Assembly (NCBI GenBank): GCA_029573975.1
Contig: JAKQBU010000048.1
Location: 1-5,065, forward strand
From: Planctomycetota bacterium
Lineage (GTDB): Bacteria; Planctomycetota; Phycisphaerae; Sedimentisphaerales; SM23-30
DNA: 5,065 bases
Direction of reading: 5' to 3'
Shown: positions 1 through 5,065 of the stretch, one piece after another
Layout: the number at the start of each line of letters is the position of its first letter
How positions within the stretch are numbered: the first letter of the stretch is position 1
Position numbers and translations under genes: made by a program
Notes under the pieces: generated by a model
Told to the model about the DNA's origin: nothing
Seen by the model: only the letters and a program-made list of their open reading frames with translations
Database searches by the model: none

Positions 1-252
1 ATCCAGAATAAAGCCGCTGCCGATGTTTTGATATACCAGATTCCGGACCCCGCTCTCCTGCTCCGCATCCAGCGCCACCACCGACTGCGATGCCGTTTCC
101 ACGATTTCACTAAACCGTTCATAGGCTTCGCTTTGGTCCAGCCCCGCCTGCCGCATCCGCTGCTGATAAAGCAGCAAAACCGCTGCCGCCAGCGCGCAAA
201 ACGCCAGCACCACCGATAGCCGGTTCAGAGTCCGGTTCGTAATCTGGCTCAT
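1..252 (-). CDS. HtrA/DegP-like membrane-anchored serine protease (N-terminal part, cut by window edge)
   Basis: Eighty-four codons are visible from the ATG at 252, running off the left edge. Residues 1-11 are short and polar with one Arg-rich patch. Residues 12-29 (LSVVLAFCALAAAVLLLY) form one hydrophobic segment, and a polar linker follows. I read this as a signal anchor placing the rest outside the cytoplasmic membrane. Residues 45-84 contain 'FSEIVETASQSVVAL' and then 'NIGSGFILD', which match the start of the trypsin-like domain of HtrA/DegP/DegQ proteases ('..VV.KV.PSVV.I...GSGFIID.GYILTN.HV'). The catalytic His, Asp and Ser and any PDZ domain lie outside the window, so activity cannot be judged. 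The start at 252 is preferred because AGGAGG (minus strand, 263-258) sits 5 nt upstream; the ATG at 256 is too close and in another frame. It lies 42 nt after the recA stop with no terminator between them, so co-transcription is likely. A different exported protein with a similar N-terminus is possible but less likely. Confidence 0.7.
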   Translation of the reverse strand, partial: MSQITNRTLNRLSVVLAFCALAAAVLLLYQQRMRQAGLDQSEAYERFSEIVETASQSVVALDAEQESGVRNLVYQNIGSGFILD

Positions 253-294
253 CCATTCCTCCTGCCGCCTTCTTGCACCGGCAAACGGTAGGAT

Positions 295-1440
295 TTATCT
301 CTTGCCCATCTTTTTCCCGCTTGCCTTGGCGCTTTTTGGCTCCTCGGACTCCATCTCCTCCGCCTCCATTTCCTCTTCCTCCGTTTCCGCTGGCTTGGTC
401 CGGGGGGTGCCGCCTTTGCTGTTGACCCCATGCACTTCCAGAATCTTGCCGCGCAGCTCCTCCGCCAACTGCGGATTCTCCCGCAGGAATTCCTTGGCCT
501 TCTCCCGCCCCTGCCCGATCACCGCACTGCCATACCGCAGAAACGCCCCGCTCTTCTCCACCACATTCTCATTCACCGCCAGATCGATCAAATCGCCCAG
601 CGTGCTGATCCCCTCGTCGAACATAATATCGAATTCCGTTTCCCGGAAGGGGGGAGCGATCTTGTTTTTCACCACCCGCGCCCGCACCCGGTTGCCCGTC
701 GCCCCGTTGGCATCCTTGATCGTGCTCACCCGCCGGATATCGATCCGCACCGAACTGTAAAACTTCAGCGCCCGCCCGCCCGGCGTCGTTTCCGGATTGC
801 CGAACATCACCCCGATCTTTTCCCGGATCTGGTTGATAAAAATCACCACTGTCTTGCTCTTGCTGATGGCCCCCGTCAGCTTCCGCATCGCCTGGCTCAT
901 CAGCCGCGCCTGCAAACCCACATGGCTGTCGCCCATCTCCCCCTGGATTTCCGCCTGCGGGATCAACGCCGCCACCGAATCGATCACGATAATATCCACC
1001 GCGTTGCTCCGCACCAGCATCTCCACGATATTCAGCGCCTGTTCCCCGCTGTCCGGCTGCGAGACCAGCAGCGATTCCAGGTTCACCCCGATCCGCTTGG
1101 CCCAGCTCGGATCCAGCGCATGTTCCGCATCGATAAACGCCGCCACCCCGCCTTTCTTCTGCGCCTCCGCCACCGTATGCAGCGCCAGCGTCGTCTTGCC
1201 GCTCGATTCCGGCCCGAACATCTCGATGATCCGGCCCCGCGGAATCCCCCGCCCCCCCAGCGCCAGGTCCAGCGACAGCGACCCCGTGCTGATCCCCGCC
1301 ACCGAGGCCACGCTCGATTCGTCCAGATGCATGATCGTCCCTTCCCCGAACTGCTTCTCGATCTGCGTCAACGCCCGATCCAGTGCCGAGGATTCCTTGC
1401 CTTCCGTCTTCTCTGCCGCTTTACTGCTGCCCTTTGCCAT
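295..1440 (-). CDS. recA: RecA recombinase
   Basis: This is a complete 381-residue RecA, the ATP-dependent DNA strand-exchange protein of homologous recombination and, in most bacteria, the co-protease for LexA self-cleavage. Visible landmarks are the Walker A loop GPESSGKT (76-83, Lys82), the catalytic Glu106 in '[10 protein letters not shown]', Walker B 'IIVIDS' (150-155, Asp154), DNA-binding loop L1 around '[16 protein letters not shown]' (164-179), and Gln204 in 'FINQIREK' leading into loop L2 (about 204-222). 'KNKIAPPF' (258-265) carries the interface lysines. All key residues are intact. The C-terminal lobe ends near residue 340. A charged tail follows: very acidic at 351-367, then basic at about 369-381 ([11 protein letters not shown]), which makes it somewhat longer than E. 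coli RecA (353 residues). The start is fixed by AGGAG (minus strand, 1450-1446) 5 nt before the ATG. The next gene on the strand is the protease fragment. No LexA box of the E. coli (CTGT-N8-ACAG) or Bacillus (GAAC-N4-GTTC) type is visible upstream. Confidence 0.98.
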   Translation of the reverse strand: MAKGSSKAAEKTEGKESSALDRALTQIEKQFGEGTIMHLDESSVASVAGISTGSLSLDLALGGRGIPRGRIIEMFGPESSGKTTLALHTVAEAQKKGGVAAFIDAEHALDPSWAKRIGVNLESLLVSQPDSGEQALNIVEMLVRSNAVDIIVIDSVAALIPQAEIQGEMGDSHVGLQARLMSQAMRKLTGAISKSKTVVIFINQIREKIGVMFGNPETTPGGRALKFYSSVRIDIRRVSTIKDANGATGNRVRARVVKNKIAPPFRETEFDIMFDEGISTLGDLIDLAVNENVVEKSGAFLRYGSAVIGQGREKAKEFLRENPQLAEELRGKILEVHGVNSKGGTPRTKPAETEEEEMEAEEMESEEPKSAKASGKKMGKR

Positions 1441-1837
1441 ACCGTCTCCTGTTCTGTTAAAAATCTGATTTCCAATCCGTTAATCGCCCCAGCTTACGCA
1501 ATCCCCCAGCCATTTCAAGAAAAAACTCCCTGACCCTAACAAATTCTTAACATCGCCCCCCATCCTCGGTAATATCCTCCCGTTAAACGCTATCTACTAC
1601 ATTTGATAATATCTTGTTTTTCAAATAGTAACGCCGCCATAATAAGATCTAAATTTCATTATATTTTTAATTATCGGACTAAAATCATCCTCAGCCTTCC
1701 ATCTATTTTCAACTCCATCTTAAAAGGGATAGTAGTTCCACCTTGGATTGAGCTGGTATGATGAGGCAATCAATATATGTTATAACCACTTGTCAATTAA
1801 TAACATATATAAAGTTTATTTTGCGAGTACTTAAAAG
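1441..1837. other. AT-rich intergenic region between divergent recA and the secreted-protein gene
   Basis: No supportable gene lies here. The recA-proximal 100 bases resemble the genome in composition; from about 1540 the sequence turns clearly AT-rich. It must contain the recA promoter, but I cannot place it firmly. On the minus strand TTGAAA (1624-1619) is followed after 17 nt by TGTAGT (1601-1596), and a second TTGAAA (1518-1513) is followed after 16 nt by TAAGCT (1496-1491). Both -10 elements are poor. A short 6-bp inverted repeat (1601-1606 with 1621-1626) is probably chance. The only strong structure is the 11-bp inverted repeat at 1773-1810, listed separately. Confidence 0.6.
1773..1810. 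repeat. 11-bp perfect inverted repeat, possible operator
   Basis: ATATATGTTAT (1773-1783) and its exact reverse complement ATAACATATAT (1800-1810) flank a 16-nt spacer. The arm centres are 27 bp apart, and the right arm ends 27 nt before the -35 hexamer of the promoter at 1838. The arms are AT-rich and no T-run follows, so an intrinsic terminator is unlikely. A binding site for a dimeric regulator of the downstream gene fits position and symmetry. Function is inferred; only the symmetry is seen. Confidence 0.45.
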
Positions 1838-1866
1838 TTGACATGCCTGTTTTTTTCTGCTATCCT
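1838..1866 (+). promoter_or_regulatory. Sigma-70-type promoter with extended -10
   Basis: A consensus -35 TTGACA (1838-1843) is followed by a 17-nt spacer and the -10 hexamer TATCCT (1861-1866, 4 of 6 matches to TATAAT). TGC directly before the -10 (1858-1860) fits an extended -10 element. Transcription would start at about 1872-1874. It points at the secreted-protein gene, which has no closer candidate of similar quality. The leader implied is about 195 nt. Confidence 0.6.
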
Positions 1867-1872
1867 ACCAAA

Positions 1873-2067
1873 TATGACATAACTGGAAACAGCATGACGG
1901 TGAGACGGCAAGCCAAACGAAATCAACTACGCATAAACAAACATATCGCAACAGCCTCTACATGATGGTAAACGCCCCATAAGCAGACATATGGGAAAGG
2001 AGGTAATAGAGCAAAACAGCGGAAATGGGGTAATGCAATGGGTAAATAATATGTGAAAGGAGAAGTT
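1873..2067 (+). promoter_or_regulatory. Long 5' leader of the secreted-protein gene, function unknown
   Basis: This is the predicted untranslated leader from the start point near 1873 to the gene start at 2068. It contains a small CTG-GAAA-CAG tetraloop hairpin (1882-1891), a GACGG direct repeat just after it (1896-1900 and 1904-1908), and two near-identical blocks ATATG(G/T)GAAAGGAG at 1989-2002 and 2049-2062. The second block supplies the ribosome binding site of the gene. The first carries an even better Shine-Dalgarno (AAAGGAGGT, 1996-2004) but has no start codon at a usable distance. A 21-codon reading frame (ATG 1991 to TGA 2056) spans the interval but lacks a ribosome binding site of its own, so I do not call it a gene. 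I could not fold a known riboswitch class here. Post-transcriptional control is plausible but unproven. Confidence 0.35.
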
Positions 2068-3552
2068 ATGAAAAAGTTTTTGTTAGCCCTAAATGTTTTG
2101 ATTGTATGTACAGTTTCAAGTGCGCAAGTCTTACTGGTCGATTTCAACGGCCACAACTGGAATGATCCGTCGGACCCCACGGTCACAACCTATCGCGGCC
2201 CTTCGTATCTGGATCCATCTATCGTAGAACCGGTTTGGAATGGCCTGGAACTCTGGGGTACCGATCCGGTAACCCAGCAGGCGGCCGATCCCAGCATCAT
2301 CCGTTCTCTTTACTATACCTCCTATGACCCCGAAAATCCCCCCGCCGATCCCAACGCCCTCCACTGGTCCGACGGTACCGAAGCAGCCGGCATTTCCATC
2401 GGTTTTTCCGGTTTGGCCGCCGGGGTGGGCGGCGCTGATTACTGGAATCCCTGGCAGGAACAGTCCTTGCTGGGAGGAGAAGCGCAATGGATGTTTGCCG
2501 ATTATCTGGTCACCCCCTATGCTGGCATCATTATCAGCGGCCTTACCCCCGGTCAGGCCTACGATCTGGCCCTCTATGGTTCGAACGGCAACGGCCAGTT
2601 AGGCGGATATTTCACCGCTAATGGCGTTGGCCCTCTCGATTTGATTGCCGGCCATCAAAACGCCGGGAGCCTCTATGGTGTGGTCGCCGATGCCAGCGGG
2701 AAAATCACGATCACCATCGGTGTTGATCCTGCGGCAGGTATCGCCGTTATCAATGGTCTTGAGCTACGGGAAGCGGTCACTCAGCCGGCCAATACCTCCT
2801 ACCTGACCGGTTTCTGCATTACCCGCTGCACCGATGTCGGCTCCATGATTGTAACCGAGCGGTACAATACCCTCTGGCCCAATCCCGCCTGGGAAGCCGT
2901 TTTCTATCCGGGCGCCTATGACCCCAACACCTTCGACCCCAACCTGCTTGTCAATTCCTACGCTGATATGGATATCCGCATCCCCTTCCAGGTCGGCGAT
3001 ACCAAGACCTTCACCTTTGTCTTTGCCCGTACTGGCCCCACGGATTCACCCTATTATTCCGCCACCTTATTCTTTAATAATAAGGAATTAGTCCCGGGAG
3101 GTGGTACCCCTGGTATCACCGTCATGACCGCTATGGATGACAACGGTCCTGCCGATGGCAATCCGCCCTTCATGGCCAACAGCCATCCCAACACCATGGG
3201 CTGGCCCTATGACCCGGCCGTTCCCGGAACTGGAACCCTGGTGTATTACGATTACCAGAATCAGGTAAGTATTACCGTCACCGGCTTTGTGGTGTACAAC
3301 CAGTTCGTGTACAACAAGGATTATATCTACCGCTCCGACTGGGCCAACCCGGCCTCCGGTCCTGACACCTGGGTCGATGCCATCGGTCAGATCACCCTGG
3401 AAGCCACCGAATATCTCCCCACCTGTGCCGAACAAAATATCTATGCCCCGGAAGACTTCAACCGCGACTGTTATGTCAACCTGGAAGATTTTGCCCAGTT
3501 CGCCGGTGCCTGGCTGACCTGCAACGACCCCAGAAATCCCGCTTGTGAGTAA
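2068..3552 (+). CDS. Secreted protein with C-terminal dockerin-like motif, function unknown
   Basis: This is a 494-residue exported protein. The start at 2068 is chosen over the in-frame GTG at 2053 because AAGGAG (2057-2062) lies 5 nt before it and the product then begins with a classical signal peptide: MKK, a hydrophobic core to about residue 16, and likely cleavage at SSA19|Q20. Residues 20-236 look like a beta-sandwich module, with alternating hydrophobic strands, 'IIISGLTPGQAYDLALYGSNG' near 154-174, 'VVADASGKITITIG' at 205-218 and 'AVINGLELRE' at 226-235. I associate this style with carbohydrate-binding-like modules of Planctomycetota and Verrucomicrobiota exported proteins, but no enzyme motif is visible. 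Residues about 240-455 form a second beta-rich region that I do not recognise. The C-terminus holds one 12-residue EF-hand loop (463-474: Asp463, Asn465, Asp467, Asn471, Asp474), then 'FAQFAGAWLTCNDP', a dockerin-like ending. Cys468 occupies loop position 6, normally Gly. The gene is monocistronic, with its own promoter and a hairpin after it. An extracellular structural or polysaccharide-related role is only a guess. Confidence 0.85.
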   Translation: MKKFLLALNVLIVCTVSSAQVLLVDFNGHNWNDPSDPTVTTYRGPSYLDPSIVEPVWNGLELWGTDPVTQQAADPSIIRSLYYTSYDPENPPADPNALHWSDGTEAAGISIGFSGLAAGVGGADYWNPWQEQSLLGGEAQWMFADYLVTPYAGIIISGLTPGQAYDLALYGSNGNGQLGGYFTANGVGPLDLIAGHQNAGSLYGVVADASGKITITIGVDPAAGIAVINGLELREAVTQPANTSYLTGFCITRCTDVGSMIVTERYNTLWPNPAWEAVFYPGAYDPNTFDPNLLVNSYADMDIRIPFQVGDTKTFTFVFARTGPTDSPYYSATLFFNNKELVPGGGTPGITVMTAMDDNGPADGNPPFMANSHPNTMGWPYDPAVPGTGTLVYYDYQNQVSITVTGFVVYNQFVYNKDYIYRSDWANPASGPDTWVDAIGQITLEATEYLPTCAEQNIYAPEDFNRDCYVNLEDFAQFAGAWLTCNDPRNPACE

Positions 3553-3566
3553 ACAACGCTGAAATA

Positions 3567-3618
3567 ATCTGCTCCCCTGCCGGGGGTGGGCCTCCCCCCG
3601 CCCCCGGCAGCCGCAGAT
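3567..3618. terminator. Large GC-rich hairpin between convergent genes, probable bidirectional terminator
   Basis: A 14-bp stem with one G-T wobble pairs 3577-3590 with 3597-3610 around a 6-nt loop. A further outer stem pairs ATCTGC (3567-3572) with GCAGAT (3613-3618). It starts 14 nt after the stop of the secreted-protein gene and lies 44 nt beyond the stop of the convergent AbiEii gene. No good T-run follows on the plus strand. On the minus strand the stem is followed by the weakly T-rich TATTTCAG. Its position between convergent units and its strength support termination, though it is not a textbook intrinsic terminator on the plus strand. Confidence 0.6.
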
Positions 3619-3661
3619 CCCCTTCGGAAACCGGGGTGGGCGAAATTCCCTTCAATATATC

Positions 3662-4510
3662 TTACCGGAGTTTCTCCAGTTGCTTCAGAAATAAATCCCG
3701 GTTCCACCACTGCAGGGAGGACTGTTCTGCCGTTCGCACAAATCGCCGCACATCCTCTGCCGTTGCTTTCCAGTCCAGCGACCGGATGACTTTTTCCAGT
3801 TCCCCCTTACACCAGTCCAGGTTGACCTGGATATCCTGATTCTTCCACGGACCTTGCTGATAGAGCGCCGATGCCAGAAAGGGATAATGAATAGAGATCC
3901 GCTGACTGGTGTACCACAGAAAATCATACCAGTCCCGGCCTTTGATGTAGTCTCTGCACAAAAGGGCATGTACTTTGCCGGCAAACAAACTCGGCTTGGT
4001 TTGAACCGTGACGGAAGAAACAAAGGGAAAATCCAGATAGCGAATTTCCGTCTCGCCGCCCGCGGGAGGATGAGTATCCACTTCTATTTTGATTCGGATT
4101 TTACGAAACGGTCCTTTTGGGCCTGCATAATTTAACTGGAGTAATTTCCCGATGGAATCATCCTTGACAAATGCTTTTTGGACGGCAATTTCTGTTTTCA
4201 CACGGTCCGTGGTATCCGTTTCATAACCATATGCCCTCAATTCCTCACGAATCGACGGGAGATACGGCTGGAGCGTAAAAGCAGGATTCGGCTCTTGGAG
4301 CATAAAATCAAGATCTTCGGAAAATCGGTTCAATCCATAAAAGATCCGCAAACAGGTGCCGCCTTGGAAAACGCCGTACCGGAAAAAATCGCTGCGGCTC
4401 AAAGCCGCCAGCACCACCTCCTGAGTAATCTCCCGGATGGCATGTTCTTCTTCCAGCTCCGATTGGCAGCCGTACGAATTCAATCGTTCCTGTATCAGTC
4501 GGATACTCAT
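3662..4510 (-). CDS. AbiEii-family nucleotidyltransferase toxin
   Basis: This complete 282-residue protein belongs to the AbiEii/AbiGii nucleotidyltransferase family (formerly DUF1814), the toxin half of type IV AbiE toxin-antitoxin and abortive-infection systems. Family signatures appear in order: 'FQGGTCLRIFYGLNRFSEDLDF' (48-69), with the Gly-Gly-Thr turn and the metal-binding carboxylates Asp66 and Asp68; 'KIRIKIEVDT' (137-146), a candidate third carboxylate strand; 'KVHALLCRDY' (179-188); and 'GRDWYDFLWY' (191-200) with Arg192, Asp193 and Asp196. The remainder to residue 282 is helical-looking and ends 'LEKLR'. Characterised relatives bind nucleotides, and the related mycobacterial MenT enzymes add nucleotides to tRNA acceptor stems; the target here is unknown. 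All expected motifs are intact, so the enzyme is probably active. Its ATG overlaps the stop of the upstream AbiEi-like gene by 4 bases (ATGA), the usual coupled order of antitoxin then toxin. A weak ribosome binding site, AAGGA, sits 9 nt upstream. Confidence 0.92.
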   Translation of the reverse strand: MSIRLIQERLNSYGCQSELEEEHAIREITQEVVLAALSRSDFFRYGVFQGGTCLRIFYGLNRFSEDLDFMLQEPNPAFTLQPYLPSIREELRAYGYETDTTDRVKTEIAVQKAFVKDDSIGKLLQLNYAGPKGPFRKIRIKIEVDTHPPAGGETEIRYLDFPFVSSVTVQTKPSLFAGKVHALLCRDYIKGRDWYDFLWYTSQRISIHYPFLASALYQQGPWKNQDIQVNLDWCKGELEKVIRSLDWKATAEDVRRFVRTAEQSSLQWWNRDLFLKQLEKLR

Positions 4511-5065
4511 AGCTTCAAATCCTTTCGCAAACCTTGGAGAAATTTTTGCACCCGCCGGCTGGCAGAGTTTTCCAGCAAATCCTCAAAATCTGCGGATGAA
4601 ACATCTCCCAGCTCCTCCGGCTCCATACGCAGCTCTGCCGCCGCCGGCCCTAAACCTGTCCAGCTCTTCCGCCGCACATATACATAATCCGCCAGCGCCT
4701 TCACCGCGGACGCTATCAAATACGCCTGGCCCGATTCTTCTGTTTCTCTCTTTACTCCAGCCAAAAAAATCTTTTGGGGAACAGGATCATAACTGAACGT
4801 TCCGAGGGGTGTCCGGAATTCTTTGCTTTTTCCGTAAGAGACACTCGTTACCGTATAGACCGCTTCGGGAATCAATCCGTGCCGGCTTAACGCCGATTCC
4901 AGGCTGATATACGAGGGACCATGGATATGCTGCGCCAAACCATACAGGCTAATCGGCTGCTTCTGATACTTCGGGGCCAGGCAATAGAATCCACGGCGGA
5001 TATGGAGTATCTCACCGCCAGCAATCGCCCGCTTGACCAGACCATACCTCCTGTCCTCGCTCCCC
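4507..5065 (-). CDS. AbiEi-family antitoxin / transcriptional regulator (5' end beyond window)
   Basis: The frame is open to the right edge, giving 185 visible residues ending 'RKDLKL'. The first visible stretch, 'SEDRRYGLVKRAIAGGEIL' then 'HIRRGFYCLAP' (2-30), is the N-terminal winged-helix-like region typical of AbiEi antitoxins. It is followed by 'LYGLAQHIHGPSYISLESAL' (40-59) and 'HGLIPE' (62-67), also characteristic of the family. The C-terminal part contains 'YLIASAVKALADYVYVRR' (115-132) and a helical end. In characterised systems AbiEi represses its own promoter by binding inverted repeats and neutralises AbiEii without a stable complex (type IV). The natural start, promoter and operator would lie past 5065; comparison with typical lengths near 200 residues suggests only a short piece is missing. 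The internal TTG at 4938 is not a plausible start, because it would remove the conserved N-terminal domain. Coupling to the toxin gene by an ATGA overlap supports the assignment. Confidence 0.88.
   Translation of the reverse strand, partial: GSEDRRYGLVKRAIAGGEILHIRRGFYCLAPKYQKQPISLYGLAQHIHGPSYISLESALSRHGLIPEAVYTVTSVSYGKSKEFRTPLGTFSYDPVPQKIFLAGVKRETEESGQAYLIASAVKALADYVYVRRKSWTGLGPAAAELRMEPEELGDVSSADFEDLLENSASRRVQKFLQGLRKDLKL

Noticed and set aside
269..290. Small inverted repeat TTGC-ACCG-GCAA between recA and the protease gene as a terminator
   Set aside because: A 4-bp stem with no T-run is too weak; read-through into the protease gene is more likely.
1491..1518. recA promoter TTGAAA-16-TAAGCT on the minus strand
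   Set aside because: The -10 hexamer matches consensus at only 3 of 6 positions and an alternative exists further upstream, so neither is called.
430..1533. Long 367-codon plus-strand open frame opposite recA
   Set aside because: It lies antisense to an unambiguous recA; its product is rich in Arg, His, Pro and Gln, as expected for the complement of GC-biased codons, and shows no family motif or ribosome binding site.
1880..1950. c-di-GMP-I (GEMM) riboswitch
   Set aside because: Only a GNRA hairpin and a loose match to the conserved core are present; the spacing is longer than in the family and I cannot find the P3 partner or the 3' tetraloop receptor strand, so it is not called as a feature.
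1991..2056. 21-codon reading frame in the leader as a small protein gene
   Set aside because: It has no Shine-Dalgarno before its ATG and no recognisable leader-peptide features such as a run of one regulatory amino acid; reported only as an observation.
1923..2186. 87-codon minus-strand frame crossing the secreted-protein start
   Set aside because: It overlaps the leader and signal-peptide region of a well-supported gene, has no recognisable domain, and is probably chance.
3685..4023. 112-codon minus-strand frame inside the AbiEii gene
   Set aside because: It is a frame-shifted shadow of the toxin gene, rich in Ser, Arg and Cys, with no motif of its own.
4507..4938. AbiEi-like gene starting at the internal TTG (4938)
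   Set aside because: The same frame continues upstream to the edge with clear family sequence (RYGLVKRAI, RRGFYCLAP), so the gene is truncated by the window and does not start here.
4939..5044. ATG at 5044 directly after AGGAGGT on the minus strand
   Set aside because: There is no spacing between Shine-Dalgarno and ATG, and the frame is out of register with the AbiEi-like coding sequence; the AGGAGGT simply encodes Arg-Arg-Tyr.

Overview
The window most likely comes from a Planctomycetota bacterium of the class Phycisphaerae. The main evidence is the secreted protein in the middle, which ends in a single dockerin-like EF-hand followed by a 'WLTCNDP' tail, a pattern I associate with exported proteins of Sedimentisphaerales-like Phycisphaerae. 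This is inferred from one protein tail plus a moderately GC-rich genome, and it has not been checked by a search.

Layout, left to right. Positions 1-252 (minus) hold the start of a membrane-anchored HtrA/DegP-like serine protease, cut by the window edge. Positions 295-1440 (minus) hold a complete recA, 42 bases upstream of that protease and probably co-transcribed with it. Positions 1441-2067 contain no convincing gene. They form an AT-rich intergenic region with an 11-bp perfect inverted repeat, a good sigma-70-type promoter pointing right, and a long leader of about 195 nt with two near-identical Shine-Dalgarno blocks 60 nt apart. Positions 2068-3552 (plus) encode a 494-residue exported protein with a beta-rich N-terminal domain, an unrecognised middle region and a C-terminal dockerin-like motif. 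Positions 3567-3618 hold a large GC-rich hairpin between two convergent transcription units, a likely bidirectional terminator. Positions 3662-5065 (minus) hold a two-gene AbiE-type (type IV) toxin-antitoxin operon. The antitoxin-like AbiEi gene comes first and is truncated by the right edge. The AbiEii nucleotidyltransferase toxin follows with a 4-base ATGA overlap.

Three functional blocks are present: housekeeping DNA repair and probable envelope protein quality control (recA, htrA-like); an extracellular protein with its own promoter and leader; and an accessory toxin-antitoxin or phage-defence cassette. I see no transposase, integrase, tRNA, rRNA or CRISPR array. No clearly new system emerges. 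The least explained parts are the middle domain of the secreted protein and the promoter and leader in front of it.
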